64,000 nucleotides of DNA from Actinomycetota bacterium. GTDB taxonomy: Bacteria > Actinomycetota > Actinomycetes > Nanopelagicales > Nanopelagicaceae. Under the pieces are notes generated by a model that had not been told where the DNA came from, did no database searches, and saw only the letters and a program-made list of their open reading frames with translations. The stretch covers positions 1 to 64,000 of the forward strand of contig CANFVU010000003.1 in assembly GCA_947450545.1 (NCBI GenBank), read 5' to 3'. This document shows positions 45,401 through 55,179 of this stretch, piece after piece (positions within the stretch are counted from its first letter, which is position 1; each line of letters opens with the position of its first letter). Both the position numbers and the translations under genes were made by a program.

Positions 45401-47715
45401 GCCTTCACCACCGTTACAAGACATCCTTCAGCGGCGCCAAAGGTGACGATTGTTTGTGAACCTTGAGAATTACGTGGAAGCCAGATGCTCTCATCTGAAA
45501 TTGCAGCGATCTGGGCTGGAACTGTGACGCTGCCACGATCTGTTGAAATCTTTAGATGGTCACCGTTCTTAACGCCAAGCGCATCCGCTCTCTTTGCAGA
45601 GATAACAGCAACAGTTGGGCGAGCAGTTCCAGCAAGATTTTCTTCTCCTGCTTGAAGTGAACCAAGGTCAATAAGTTGGCGCCATGATGTGAGGACAGCT
45701 TCATTTCCAGATACAGAAACTTTATTTGCAGAAGAAACAGAAGGCTTCGAAACTTTCGCGCCATCCCATGTTCCTAAAGATGCGAGTTCCTTTGCAGCCG
45801 ATGTTACAGATGGAAGAGCGATTGGCTTTTTCATCTCATCAGCAATCATTGAAAGGATACGAACATCGCTGCGGGTGAGAGCACCTTCGATTGCTTGATC
45901 AAAGTTACGTGCACGGCCTTCCCAATCGAGGAAAGTTCCAGCTTTCTCAGTAACTGCAGCCACAGGAAGAACAACATCAGCGATTGCAGTAACAGCGGAG
46001 TGCGAAATTTCAAGAGATACAACAAATGTGTTGAGCAATTGCCCGAGAGCGTCAGCAGAAATATCTGCAGGATCAACGCCACCGACCACTGCTGCTTCAA
46101 GTCCCCCAGGTGTGCTGAGCGAAGCAAGAATTTCAGAAGTTGAGAGACCGATATCTGTTGGGAGTGATTGCACACCCCATGCGCTCTGGATATCGACGCG
46201 AGCAGATGCATCTGAAACAGGACGACCTCCAGGAAGAAGGTTTCCGAGTGCGCCAGCGTGAAGAGCTCCACGTTCTCCTGAACGACGAGGAATCCAAGCA
46301 ATTTTCGCAGTGGTGTGGGCAGCGATTGCAGAGAGCAGACCAGGAACTTCTGCTGCGCGCTCGCCAACAAGCACAACTGACTTCTCCGTGAGGTTCTTTA
46401 CTTGATCAAATGAAGAGACGACGGTTGCATTGAGTTTTTCGCTACCGCGGCTAGCAAATGGAGCAACTGTTGTTACGGCAATGGAGCGCTTACGAACTTG
46501 CTTGTAAACGCGCAAGAAAACAATGGGTGATTCATCTTCTGGTTCAAAATTAACTAGAACAACATGATCAGCTTTATCAATATCCGTATACGTTGTTTGC
46601 AAGCTAACGGCAGTAGATGCAAGGAATGCTGCTTCTTCATCGGTATGAGGACGTGAGCGAAAATCGATGTTGTTGGTTCCAAGTGCAACACGTGCAAACT
46701 TTGAATACCCGTATGCGTCCTCGACTGTAACGCGACCACCGACGAGTACTCCTGCGCGCTTTCCAGCTAATCCAGCAGCTGCTTTTGCAAGCGCTTCTGG
46801 CCATGACGCTTCATGGAGTTCGCCATCTTCCCCGCGAACGAGAGGTGATGTAACGCGTTCTTTACTTGAAATATATTTAAATGCCCAACGACCTTTATCG
46901 CAGTTCCATTCTTCATTAACTGAAGCATCGTCACCAGCGAGACGACGAAGAGTTTTTCCTCGACGCACATCGGTACGTAGAGCACAACCAGCTGCGCAAT
47001 GTTCGCAAGCAGATGGAGTTGAAACTAAATCAAATGGGCGAGCACGGAAACGATATGAAGCACCAGTGAGTGCACCGACTGGGCAAATTTGAACAGTGTT
47101 TCCAGAGAAGTATGAGTTGAATGGATCCTTCTCATAAATACCAACTTGCTGGAGAGCTCCACGTTCATTCAAAGTAATGAATGGATCTCCTGCAATTTGT
47201 TCCGAGAAACGTGTGCAACGTGCACAAAGAACGCAACGTTCACGATCGAGCAAAACTTGAGAAGAGATATTGACTGGCTTTTCAAATGTGCGCTTTACGC
47301 CTGTGAAGCGAGATTCTGTGCGGCCTGTGCTCATCGCCTGGTTCTGAAGTGGGCATTCCCCACCTTTATCGCAGACTGGGCAATCAAGAGGGTGGTTAAT
47401 AAGCAACAACTCCATGATTCCTTTTTGCGCTTTTTCAGCAACAGGTGATGTGAGCTGTGTTTTAACAATCATGTTGGGTTCGACTGGAATTGTGCAAGAA
47501 GCTTGTGGCTTAGGGAAAGCACGACCGTTGATTTCAACATCCACCAAACATTGACGGCATGCGCCAGCTGGGGCAAGAAGTGGGTGGTCACAAAAACGTG
47601 GAATCTGAATTCCAAGCTTTTCAGCTGCGCGAATGATTAACGTTCCTTTTGGAACAGTAACTTCAAATCCGTCAATAACGACGGTAATCATCTCAACTGC
47701 TACATCAGTGGTCAT
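45397..47715 (-). CDS. nuoG: NADH dehydrogenase subunit G
   Basis: NuoG (772 aa) is the large peripheral-arm subunit. The N-terminal ferredoxin domain has the [2Fe-2S] site [15 protein letters not shown]; next come [13 protein letters not shown] and CVLCARC...CPVGA [4Fe-4S] motifs. The extra CEHCAAGC site (near residue 238), the N7-type cluster, is present as in Thermus, E. coli and actinobacteria. The rest is a molybdopterin-oxidoreductase-like domain without cofactor. ATGA overlaps on both sides. Confidence 0.95.
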   Translation of the reverse strand: MTTDVAVEMITVVIDGFEVTVPKGTLIIRAAEKLGIQIPRFCDHPLLAPAGACRQCLVDVEINGRAFPKPQASCTIPVEPNMIVKTQLTSPVAEKAQKGIMELLLINHPLDCPVCDKGGECPLQNQAMSTGRTESRFTGVKRTFEKPVNISSQVLLDRERCVLCARCTRFSEQIAGDPFITLNERGALQQVGIYEKDPFNSYFSGNTVQICPVGALTGASYRFRARPFDLVSTPSACEHCAAGCALRTDVRRGKTLRRLAGDDASVNEEWNCDKGRWAFKYISSKERVTSPLVRGEDGELHEASWPEALAKAAAGLAGKRAGVLVGGRVTVEDAYGYSKFARVALGTNNIDFRSRPHTDEEAAFLASTAVSLQTTYTDIDKADHVVLVNFEPEDESPIVFLRVYKQVRKRSIAVTTVAPFASRGSEKLNATVVSSFDQVKNLTEKSVVLVGERAAEVPGLLSAIAAHTTAKIAWIPRRSGERGALHAGALGNLLPGGRPVSDASARVDIQSAWGVQSLPTDIGLSTSEILASLSTPGGLEAAVVGGVDPADISADALGQLLNTFVVSLEISHSAVTAIADVVLPVAAVTEKAGTFLDWEGRARNFDQAIEGALTRSDVRILSMIADEMKKPIALPSVTSAAKELASLGTWDGAKVSKPSVSSANKVSVSGNEAVLTSWRQLIDLGSLQAGEENLAGTARPTVAVISAKRADALGVKNGDHLKISTDRGSVTVPAQIAAISDESIWLPRNSQGSQTIVTFGAAEGCLVTVVKA

Positions 47716-49013
47716 GCGCGTGCTCCTGCAAAGAGAGTTGAGGCGATTGGATCAAAAGGACAACTGCCGAGATCAAGGTGGCGTTGGTATTCCTCGCGGA
47801 AATATTTCATCGAAGAAACAATTGGGCTTGCTGCGCCATCTGCAAGTGCACAGAAAGAACGTCCAGCAATGTTGTCGACGATGTCGAGCAACTTATCAAG
47901 ATCTGCAGAAGTTCCACGACCAGCTTCGAGTTCCTTCAGAGCTTGTACCAACCACCACGTACCTTCGCGGCATGGTGTGCACTTTCCACATGATTCATGT
48001 TTGTAGAACTCAGTCCAACGAAGTACAGCGCGAACTACGCATGTTGTTTCATCAAAAATTTGAAGTGCTTTTGTTCCAAGCATTGAACCAGCAGCGCCAA
48101 CACCTTCGTAATCCAATGGAACATCGAGATGTTCTTGAGTAAACATTGGTGTAGATGATCCACCAGGTGTCCAAAACTTAAGAGTGTGGCCTTCGCGGAT
48201 TCCGCCAGCCATTTCAAGAAGTTCGCGAAGTGTGATGCCAAGAGGCGCTTCAAATTGGCCAGGATTTTTTACGTGTCCAGAGAGTGAGTACAACGTAAAG
48301 CCTTTGCTCTTCTCAGTTCCCATTGCTTGGAACCATTCGACTCCGTTTGCAACGATTGCTGGGACTGAAGCGATGGATTCAACGTTATTTACAACGGTTG
48401 GGCGAGCATAAAGTCCTGCAATAGCTGGGAATGGTGGGCGCAAACGAGGTTGGCCACGGAATCCTTCGAGGGAATCAAGAAGAGCTGTTTCTTCACCACA
48501 AATATATGCACCTGCACCGGCGTGAAGAACAAGCTCTAAATCAAAACCTTTGCCGTTTATATTTTTTCCAAGAAGTCCTGCTGCATACGCATCTTCAATC
48601 GCTTTTTGAACTCTGCGATAAACGTGTACAACTTCTCCACGAAGATAAATAAAAGCGTAGTTTGCGCGAATTGCATAAGAACCAATGATGATTCCCTCAA
48701 TTAAAGAATGTGGGTTCGCCATCAAAAGTGGCATGTCCTTACATGTACCTGGTTCTGATTCATCTGCATTCACAACGAGGTAATGATCTTTTCCATCATT
48801 CTGTGGGATAAAGCCCCACTTCATTCCGGTTGGGAAACCTGCGCCGCCACGACCACGGAGTCCAGAATCTTTAATGAGTTGAATAACTGCATCAGGCTCC
48901 ATGTCGAGAGCTTTCTTTACAGCGGCATATCCACCGTTACGACGATAACCCTCAAGAGTGAATGAATCAGCTTCATCCCAATGCGCGGAAAGAACGGGCT
49001 TAAGTTTGCTCAT
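47712..49013 (-). CDS. nuoF: NADH dehydrogenase subunit F
   Basis: NuoF (433 aa) holds FMN, the NADH site and the N3 [4Fe-4S] cluster. [16 protein letters not shown] (residues 51-66) and [19 protein letters not shown] (in parts) form the flavin/NADH site; [12 protein letters not shown] plus a later Cys ligate N3. It starts 2 bp after nuoE ends and overlaps nuoG by 4 bp. Confidence 0.97.
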   Translation of the reverse strand: MSKLKPVLSAHWDEADSFTLEGYRRNGGYAAVKKALDMEPDAVIQLIKDSGLRGRGGAGFPTGMKWGFIPQNDGKDHYLVVNADESEPGTCKDMPLLMANPHSLIEGIIIGSYAIRANYAFIYLRGEVVHVYRRVQKAIEDAYAAGLLGKNINGKGFDLELVLHAGAGAYICGEETALLDSLEGFRGQPRLRPPFPAIAGLYARPTVVNNVESIASVPAIVANGVEWFQAMGTEKSKGFTLYSLSGHVKNPGQFEAPLGITLRELLEMAGGIREGHTLKFWTPGGSSTPMFTQEHLDVPLDYEGVGAAGSMLGTKALQIFDETTCVVRAVLRWTEFYKHESCGKCTPCREGTWWLVQALKELEAGRGTSADLDKLLDIVDNIAGRSFCALADGAASPIVSSMKYFREEYQRHLDLGSCPFDPIASTLFAGARA

Positions 49014-49015
49014 GA

Positions 49016-49642
49016 TTACTTGCCCTCTTTCGATAACTTCAAACCAAGTTTGGAAGGTTCGCCAGCAGAAACACCTTCACCTGCAAGACCATCAGAGATT
49101 CCAGCAAGAACTGCTGAATTCTCTTTCCACGTGCGCAAAGTTTTTGGGCCACGGGTTGGGGCTGGTGGATTTCCATTTCGTGCACCATCAACAAGATCTT
49201 TAACGCTTTGAGGTGTTTGGTTATCAAAAAATTCCCAGTTGACCATTACGACAGGAGCAAAATCGCACGCAGCATTACATTCAATGCGTTCCAACGAAAC
49301 CTTGCCATCTTTCGTTACTTCATCATTTCCAATTCCAAGATGGTCAGAAACAGATTTGTAAATTTCATCTCCGCCCATGACGGCGCACAAGGTATTAATG
49401 CAAACACCTACGTGATATTCGCCTACAGGCTCACTCTTATATTGGGTATAAAAGGTAGATACAGCAGTCACTTCAGCAGTTGCGAGCTCTAGCTTTTGAG
49501 CGATTACTTCAATGCCCTCAGCGGTGACATAACCTTCGATTGCTTGAACAAAGTGAAGAAGAGGCATAATTGCAGAACGCTTGCGTGGATAGCGAGCGAT
49601 GATGGAATCCATAGTTGCAAGATTTTCAGATGAGTAAGCCAT
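49016..49642 (-). CDS. nuoE: NADH dehydrogenase subunit E
   Basis: NuoE (208 aa) carries the off-pathway [2Fe-2S] cluster N1a. Ligands are Cys81, Cys86, Cys122 and Cys126 (CINTLC and CNAAC, the family pattern). The thioredoxin-like C-terminal domain continues to about residue 150; the last 55 residues form an Ala/Gly/Pro-rich tail with no clear domain. Its start overlaps nuoD by one base. Confidence 0.96.
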   Translation of the reverse strand: MAYSSENLATMDSIIARYPRKRSAIMPLLHFVQAIEGYVTAEGIEVIAQKLELATAEVTAVSTFYTQYKSEPVGEYHVGVCINTLCAVMGGDEIYKSVSDHLGIGNDEVTKDGKVSLERIECNAACDFAPVVMVNWEFFDNQTPQSVKDLVDGARNGNPPAPTRGPKTLRTWKENSAVLAGISDGLAGEGVSAGEPSKLGLKLSKEGK

Positions 49643-50976
49643 TAGCGATCAACCCCTCCCATAACAGGATCGATGGATGCAACAGCAGAAATAACGTCAG
49701 CAATCATGCCGCCTTCGCACATCGCTGCAGTGGATTGGAGATTGTTGAAGGAAGGTTCGCGGAAGTGAACACGATAAGGACGTGTTCCTCCATCAGAAAC
49801 GGTATGTACACCTGTCTCACCGCGAGGTGATTCAACGGATGCATACGCTTGACCAGCTGGAACTCGGAATCCTTCAGTCACAATCTTGAAGTGATGGATA
49901 AGTGCTTCCATTGATTCGCCCATAATTTCGCGAATGTGTGGAAGTGAGTTACCCATTCCATCTGCACCAACTGAAAGTTGAGCAGGCCAAGCAATTTTCT
50001 TATCTGCGACCATGACAGGTGCGCCATTGAGCTGATCCAACTTGTCGCAACATTGTTCAATGATGCGAAGTGATTGCTCGAGTTCGCCAAGTCGAACCAA
50101 GAAACGTCCATATGCATCGCACGTATCTGTTGTGATGACATCGAAATCGTAATTTTCGTATCCAGAATATGGCTGGGTCTTGCGCAAATCCCATGGCATT
50201 CCTGCTGCACGGAGAATTGGACCTGTAACTCCAAGAGTCATGCAACCAGCAAGATCGAGATATCCAATATCTTTTGTGCGTTTCATCCAAATTGAATTAC
50301 CCACCAAAAGAGTCTCGTTATCTTTGAAGCTCTTGCGCATATCGCGGCATGCTTCACGAATTCGGGAAACAGCATCTTGTGGAACATCCTGAGCAACTCC
50401 ACCTGGGCGGATATATGCCATATTCATTCGAAGACCTGAAACTTCTTCGAAGATATCAAGCACAGTTTCGCGATCGCGGAAAGCAAAGAAAATAGGTGTT
50501 AATGCGCCAAGCTCAAGGCCACCGGTTCCGAAGCAGACCATGTGAGATGAGATGCGGTTAAGTTCCATCATCATGACGCGAATAACTTGTGCACGTTCTG
50601 GAACTTGATCTGTGATTCCAAGTAATTTTTCAACTGATAGGCAGTAAGCAGTTTCGTTGAAAATCGGAGCCAAGTAATCCATGCGAGTTACATAAGTAAC
50701 GCCTTGAGTCCATGTGCGATATTCAGTGTTCTTTTCGATACCAGTGTGAAGGTACCCAATTGCACAACGAGCTTCTGTAATTGTTTCACCTTCAAGTTCA
50801 AGAATGAGGCGAAGTACTCCGTGAGTAGATGGGTGCTGTGGACCCATGTTGACGACAACGCGTTCTTCTTTCGTTGCACCAATCTCTGTCGCAAGTTCAT
50901 CCCAGTCGCCACCCGTTACAGAGTAAACGCGACCTTCAGTTGTTTCGCGAGCTGTTGCGTATGGATCAAAACTCAT
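49642..50976 (-). CDS. nuoD: NADH dehydrogenase subunit D
   Basis: NuoD (444 aa) is the 49-kDa subunit that lines the quinone site with NuoB. Conserved sequence includes [15 protein letters not shown] (residues 43-57), [11 protein letters not shown] near residue 72, and the C-terminal [17 protein letters not shown]. It is related to nickel-iron hydrogenase large subunits but lacks the metal cysteines. 4-bp overlap with nuoC. Confidence 0.97.
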   Translation of the reverse strand: MSFDPYATARETTEGRVYSVTGGDWDELATEIGATKEERVVVNMGPQHPSTHGVLRLILELEGETITEARCAIGYLHTGIEKNTEYRTWTQGVTYVTRMDYLAPIFNETAYCLSVEKLLGITDQVPERAQVIRVMMMELNRISSHMVCFGTGGLELGALTPIFFAFRDRETVLDIFEEVSGLRMNMAYIRPGGVAQDVPQDAVSRIREACRDMRKSFKDNETLLVGNSIWMKRTKDIGYLDLAGCMTLGVTGPILRAAGMPWDLRKTQPYSGYENYDFDVITTDTCDAYGRFLVRLGELEQSLRIIEQCCDKLDQLNGAPVMVADKKIAWPAQLSVGADGMGNSLPHIREIMGESMEALIHHFKIVTEGFRVPAGQAYASVESPRGETGVHTVSDGGTRPYRVHFREPSFNNLQSTAAMCEGGMIADVISAVASIDPVMGGVDR

Positions 50977-51611
50977 CGATAACTCCTACGCTCGCTCGGT
51001 GCAGGGATAGTTGCACCTTGGAATTCAACCGGAATTCCACCAAGTGGATAATCCTTACGTTGTGGATGTCCCACCCAATCATCTGGCATCAAGATACGAG
51101 TCAAACCTGCATGGCCATCAAAAATAATTCCGAACATGTCAAAAGTTTCGCGTTCGTGCCAGTTATTCCCAGCCCACACTTCAGTGAGTGAAGGAATATG
51201 TGGATCGGATTCTGGAGCAGAAACTTCAAGGCGTAGACGACGATTGTGAGTCATGGAAAGCAATGGATAAACAGCGTGGAGTTCTCGACCAGTTTGATCT
51301 GGGTAATGAACGCCGCTCACGCCAAGGCACATTTCAAATTGAAGTTTTGGATTGTCGCGAAGAACGCGTGCAACTTCAACAAGCTTTTCGCGCTTTACAT
51401 GAAAAGTGAGCTCGCCATTCTGAATAACAACGCTCTCAATTGCATCATTGAATTCTGGGTATGCGCGTTCTAAATCATCAGCAACATCATCAAAATAGCT
51501 GCCATACGGGCGTTCTGCAGAGCCTGTAGATGCACCAGTGCGGACTAGGCCGCCGAAACCTGATGTATCGCCGGTACCTGAAACTCCGAACATTCCCTCA
51601 TCTGCACTCAT
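50973..51611 (-). CDS. nuoC: NADH dehydrogenase subunit C
   Basis: NuoC (212 aa) is the 30-kDa subunit, separate from NuoD as in other actinobacteria. The signature [17 protein letters not shown] (residues about 151-167) and the [21 protein letters not shown] region (in parts) are present. The first 30 residues are Gly/Ser/Thr-rich and probably flexible. Overlaps nuoB and nuoD by 4 bp each. Confidence 0.96.
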   Translation of the reverse strand: MSADEGMFGVSGTGDTSGFGGLVRTGASTGSAERPYGSYFDDVADDLERAYPEFNDAIESVVIQNGELTFHVKREKLVEVARVLRDNPKLQFEMCLGVSGVHYPDQTGRELHAVYPLLSMTHNRRLRLEVSAPESDPHIPSLTEVWAGNNWHERETFDMFGIIFDGHAGLTRILMPDDWVGHPQRKDYPLGGIPVEFQGATIPAPSERRSYR

Positions 51612-52162
51612 GCAAGTAAACCTTTGTTAGCGTGAGTTGGCTTGGTAGCGAGCGCAGCAGCTTCAACTTCGCGAATAATCTGCGCGCGATTGACGCCTAG
51701 TTTGGATTCTGAAATTTGTTCGTGCAACTTAATGATTGCATTCATCAACATTTCAGGACGAGGTGGGCAACCAGGCAAATAAATATCAACTGGAACAATG
51801 TGATCAACGCCTTGCACGATCGCATAGTTGTTAAACATTCCACCGGTTGAGGCACAAGCACCCATCGAGAGAACCCATTTAGGTCCAGCCATTTGATCGT
51901 AAATCTGGCGCAATACTGGAGCCATCTTGTTTGAAAGTCGACCTGCAACAATCATTAAATCTGCTTGGCGAGGAGATCCGCGGAACACTTCCATTCCAAA
52001 ACGTGAAAGATCGTATTTCGCAGTTGTGGTCGCCATCATTTCAATCGCACAACATGCAAGACCAAAGCTTGCTGGCCATAGGGAGTTCTTGCGAATGTAA
52101 CCAGCGAGCTTTTCTACGGATGTGAGTAGAAAACCGCTTGGTAATTTCTCTTCTAGTCCCAT
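51608..52162 (-). CDS. nuoB: NADH dehydrogenase subunit B
   Basis: NuoB (184 aa) binds the N2 [4Fe-4S] cluster that reduces menaquinone. Ligands are the tandem Cys37-Cys38 in [10 protein letters not shown], Cys103 in GACASTGG and Cys132 in PGCPPRPE. The ATG is on the base next to the nuoA stop. Confidence 0.97.
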   Translation of the reverse strand: MGLEEKLPSGFLLTSVEKLAGYIRKNSLWPASFGLACCAIEMMATTTAKYDLSRFGMEVFRGSPRQADLMIVAGRLSNKMAPVLRQIYDQMAGPKWVLSMGACASTGGMFNNYAIVQGVDHIVPVDIYLPGCPPRPEMLMNAIIKLHEQISESKLGVNRAQIIREVEAAALATKPTHANKGLLA

Positions 52163-52522
52163 TTAATCCCAATCCAATCCGCCGCGTCGCCATACATACG
52201 CGTAGGCAACAAATACAGTCAAAATAAAGATGACCATTTCGACAAGACCAAATAGTCCCAACTTGTCGAAGGTGACCGCCCATGGGTAGAGGAAAACAAT
52301 TTCAATATCAAAAACAATAAAGAGCATGGCTGTGAGGAAGTACTTCACTGGGAAACGTCCACCACCCGGAGCTTGAGGAGAAGGTTCAATTCCACACTCA
52401 TACGCTTCAGATTTAGCTCGGTTGTAGCGCTTTGGACCAGTAATAGAGGTGACCACAACTGAGAATGCGGCGAAGCCAAAACCAATGGCGCCTATTGCAA
52501 GAATCGGGACGTATGGATTCAT
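52163..52522 (-). CDS. nuoA: NADH dehydrogenase subunit A
   Basis: NuoA (119 aa) has three helices. The conserved loop YECGIEPSPQAPGGGRFPV (residues 41-59) contains the Cys of the quinone-site flexible loop, and FDIEIVFLYPWAV (about 72-84) has the acidic residues of TM2. It is the first gene of the operon; a TAGACT box lies 9 nt before ATG 52522. Confidence 0.97.
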   Translation of the reverse strand: MNPYVPILAIGAIGFGFAAFSVVVTSITGPKRYNRAKSEAYECGIEPSPQAPGGGRFPVKYFLTAMLFIVFDIEIVFLYPWAVTFDKLGLFGLVEMVIFILTVFVAYAYVWRRGGLDWD

Positions 52523-52531
52523 GATGTGTGG

Positions 52532-52537
52532 AGTCTA
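52532..52537 (-). promoter_or_regulatory. -10 box TAGACT of the nuo operon
   Basis: Minus-strand TAGACT ends 9 nt before the nuoA ATG, implying a leader of about two bases or none for a 15-kb transcript. The 83-bp gap between menG and nuoA holds no Shine-Dalgarno and no clear terminator. Confidence 0.55.
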
Positions 52538-52605
52538 CGGGTGAAAGGGCCCAGAAGGAATTTGTCGTAGGTCACATTCAGCAATTGGACCGGGGAAAGG
52601 GGCTC

Positions 52606-53307
52606 TTATGCCGCTGGCTTATGTCCTACGTGGATAGCCACAATTCCAAAGGTGAGATCCTGCCAGCCAACGCGCTGCCAGCCTGCCGATTCCATAACCG
52701 CCGCTAACCCCTTTTGGTTGGGCCATGCCTGGATGGACTCCGCCAAATAGACGTAGGCATCAGGGTTGGAGGAAGTCTTGCGAGCAATGATCGGAAGCGC
52801 CTTCATCAGGTAGTTCATATAGATAGTACGAAAAATTGAATTGGTTGGGTGGCTAAATTCAACAACGACCATACGGCCACCAGGCTTTACAACGCGATAC
52901 GCATCAGCGAGCGCATCTTTAGCGTTATTAGTATTGCGAAGTCCAAATGAAATTGTTGCGACATCAAACTCATCTTTTTCAAATGGCAACTTCAGCGCAT
53001 CGCCTTGAACAAATGTGAGATCAGGATTTCTCTTTCTTCCTGCTTCCAACATTCCTTGTGAAAAATCTAAAGCAACAACGTCAGCACCTGCATCAGCGAG
53101 TGGTCTGCTTGATGAACCTGTACCAGCTGCAATATCAAGAATGCGCATTCCTTTAGTAGGAGCAATTATTGATGTAGCAACTTTGCGCCAGGCTTTTGTG
53201 CGATTGAGACTGAGCAAGTCGTTAATGAAGTCATAACGTTTCGCAACGCCATCGAACATGGCGGCGACTTCTTGAGGATCTTTATTCAGATCAGCTTTCT
53301 TACCCAC
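52606..53307 (-). CDS. menG: Demethylmenaquinone methyltransferase
   Basis: MenG/UbiE (about 233 aa) methylates demethylmenaquinone with SAM, the last step of menaquinone synthesis. Motifs are EVAAMFDGVAKRYDFIND near the N-terminus, ILDIAAGTGSSSRPLA (SAM motif I) and ISFGLRNTNNAKDAL. The frame is open to a TTG at 53358, only 2 bp from the divergent bioY ATG; GTG 53307 places the start close to the conserved EVAAMFDG as in relatives, so I prefer it. Start is uncertain. Confidence 0.92.
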   Translation of the reverse strand: MGKKADLNKDPQEVAAMFDGVAKRYDFINDLLSLNRTKAWRKVATSIIAPTKGMRILDIAAGTGSSSRPLADAGADVVALDFSQGMLEAGRKRNPDLTFVQGDALKLPFEKDEFDVATISFGLRNTNNAKDALADAYRVVKPGGRMVVVEFSHPTNSIFRTIYMNYLMKALPIIARKTSSNPDAYVYLAESIQAWPNQKGLAAVMESAGWQRVGWQDLTFGIVAIHVGHKPAA

Positions 53308-53360
53308 GCGTACATTCTTGTGGGAGTACGCTTTCTTTACAAATCCGGAGAGGACCAATT

Positions 53361-53945
53361 ATGAGTACAGCTCACCCAACAACACTTCGCTACGCCTTAG
53401 TTTCACGCTCGACGACTGCCGTAAACGTTGCGCTCGCTCTTGCAGGTGTTGCCTTCATCTCATTGATGGCTCAAATCTCATTTCCACTGCCTGGCTCACC
53501 GGTTCCTTTCACGGGGCAAACCCTTGCTGTTCTTCTACTTGGTAGTGCTTATGGCGCAAACCTCGGATTAGCAACGCTCTCTCTTTACATCGCAACAGGC
53601 GTCGCAGGATTGCCTGTATTTACTGGTGCAACACATGGGTTATCTCACCTCACAGGTGCAACTGGTGGATACCTCGTTGGAATGGCATTGGCCTCCTATC
53701 TATCTGGTGCTCTTGCTCAAAAGAAGTTTGATCAGAAATTTTCAACAGTAATTCCAACGATGGTGCTCAGCAACGTTGCCATTTTCACATTCGGACTTCT
53801 TTGGCTCCAACATGTCACTGCACAATCCTGGAGTTGGACATTTGCGCATGGATTTACACCGTTTATCGCTGGCGAAGCGCTGAAGATCGCGATCGCAAGC
53901 ACATCGCTGCCGGTTGTATGGAGATTCGTAAACCGCCTAAAGTAA
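53361..53945 (+). CDS. bioY: Biotin transporter BioY
   Basis: BioY (194 aa) is the S-component of ECF-type biotin importers, with six helices. It contains the segment SFPLPGSPVPFTGQTLAVLL (near residue 35-54, central family motif) and GATGGYLVGM near residue 97. No bioM/bioN ATPase or T-component is nearby, so it may use a shared ECF module or act alone. ATG follows GGAGAGG by 9 nt. The divergent arrangement with menG leaves a very short promoter region that overlaps the menG 5' end. Confidence 0.93.
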   Translation: MSTAHPTTLRYALVSRSTTAVNVALALAGVAFISLMAQISFPLPGSPVPFTGQTLAVLLLGSAYGANLGLATLSLYIATGVAGLPVFTGATHGLSHLTGATGGYLVGMALASYLSGALAQKKFDQKFSTVIPTMVLSNVAIFTFGLLWLQHVTAQSWSWTFAHGFTPFIAGEALKIAIASTSLPVVWRFVNRLK

Positions 53946-53949
53946 GGCT

Positions 53950-55179
53950 GTGTCCAATCGCATCACTACCGAGATTCTTGGCGAACTTCCGCATCTCAGT
54001 GAGATAGCAACAACTTCTCCACTTTCCACCTCATGGATTCGTGGTGGCGATGGCTTAATTGGATTTGGAAAATATAAGAGTCACAAAGTTGTCGGAGCTA
54101 AGAGATTTTCTGATGCTGCGCAATGGTGGAGAAATGAACTTTCGCAATTAGAGATTCACAATAACGTTCACGGCAGTGGAACTGGTCCAATTCTCTTTAC
54201 TTCATTCTCATTTCTTGAATCTGAAGAATCTGAACTGGTAATCCCTGAAATTATCGTTGGACGTAAAGGTGGAAAATCGTGGATTACGTGGATTGGAGAT
54301 TCACAACAACCACAACTCACAACACGTGTATTGGAAGAACAATCTCTCGCAATCTCGTGGGGAGCTGGTTCAGTCTCTGAGGACGAATGGAAGCAACGAG
54401 TTTCTCGGTCCGTGGATCGCATTAAGCAAGGTGCACTAGAAAAAGTTGTGCTTGCGCGCGATATCAACGCCATCAGCAACGAGCCCATTGACCTTCAAAC
54501 CCTTATTCAACGCCTCGAATCTGAGTATCCCTCAACCTGGGTCTTTCTCGTAGAAAACCTTATCGGCGCTACACCTGAATTGCTCGTCCGCTTAAGTAAG
54601 TCTCTCGTTACATCCCGAGTCCTTGCCGGAACGATTCGTAAGACTGGCGACGATGCAAAAGACCTTACTCTCGCAGCAACTCTTGCGAAGAGTTCAAAAG
54701 ATTTAGAAGAACATGAATATGCTGTCCGATCTGTTGCCGATGCACTTTCCCCATTCTGTTCATCGACCAACGTGCCTGAAGCTCCCTTTGTTCTACATCT
54801 ATCCAACGTCATGCATCTTGCAACAGATGTGACAGGTGTCGTCAATGAGTCTGCGACCCCTGTAGATATGTTCACAGTTATCAAAGCACTTCACCCATCT
54901 GCAGCAGTGTGCGGAACTCCAACTGATGATGCGCGTGAATTAATTAATGAAATTGAAGGAATGAACCGCGGTCGTTATGCAGGGCCTGTTGGATGGATTG
55001 ATGCGCGTGGCGATGGTGAAGTGGGAATTGCACTTCGTTGCGGCAAGCTAGCAAGTGACTTGCGCACAATGCGTCTCTTTGCAGGCTGTGGAGTTGTTGC
55101 AGGGTCTAACCCAGATGATGAGCTTGCTGAGAGTCAGGCGAAATTACTTCCCATGCGAACGGCGCTTGCAACTCTTTGA
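53950..55179 (+). CDS. menF: Isochorismate synthase (menaquinone-specific)
   Basis: MenF (409 aa) converts chorismate to isochorismate, opening menaquinone synthesis. It is an MST-family enzyme with KVVLARDI (general-base Lys region), ATPELLVRL, VLAGTIRKT, LHPSAAVCGTP and GMNRGRYAGPVGW in the expected order. It starts with GTG 53950, 4 bp after bioY, so the biotin transporter and menF are probably co-transcribed. The last 46 bp overlap the convergent menD. A siderophore-type or salicylate role is unlikely given the men cluster. Confidence 0.92.
   Translation: MSNRITTEILGELPHLSEIATTSPLSTSWIRGGDGLIGFGKYKSHKVVGAKRFSDAAQWWRNELSQLEIHNNVHGSGTGPILFTSFSFLESEESELVIPEIIVGRKGGKSWITWIGDSQQPQLTTRVLEEQSLAISWGAGSVSEDEWKQRVSRSVDRIKQGALEKVVLARDINAISNEPIDLQTLIQRLESEYPSTWVFLVENLIGATPELLVRLSKSLVTSRVLAGTIRKTGDDAKDLTLAATLAKSSKDLEEHEYAVRSVADALSPFCSSTNVPEAPFVLHLSNVMHLATDVTGVVNESATPVDMFTVIKALHPSAAVCGTPTDDARELINEIEGMNRGRYAGPVGWIDARGDGEVGIALRCGKLASDLRTMRLFAGCGVVAGSNPDDELAESQAKLLPMRTALATL

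Noticed and set aside
45846-46376. 176-codon minus-strand frame
   Set aside because: It is another frame of nuoG on the same strand; Leu/Gln/Ser-rich with no family resemblance.
53308-53358. TTG start for menG at 53358
   Set aside because: It would leave 2 bp to the divergent bioY start and add residues not typical of MenG; not fully excluded.
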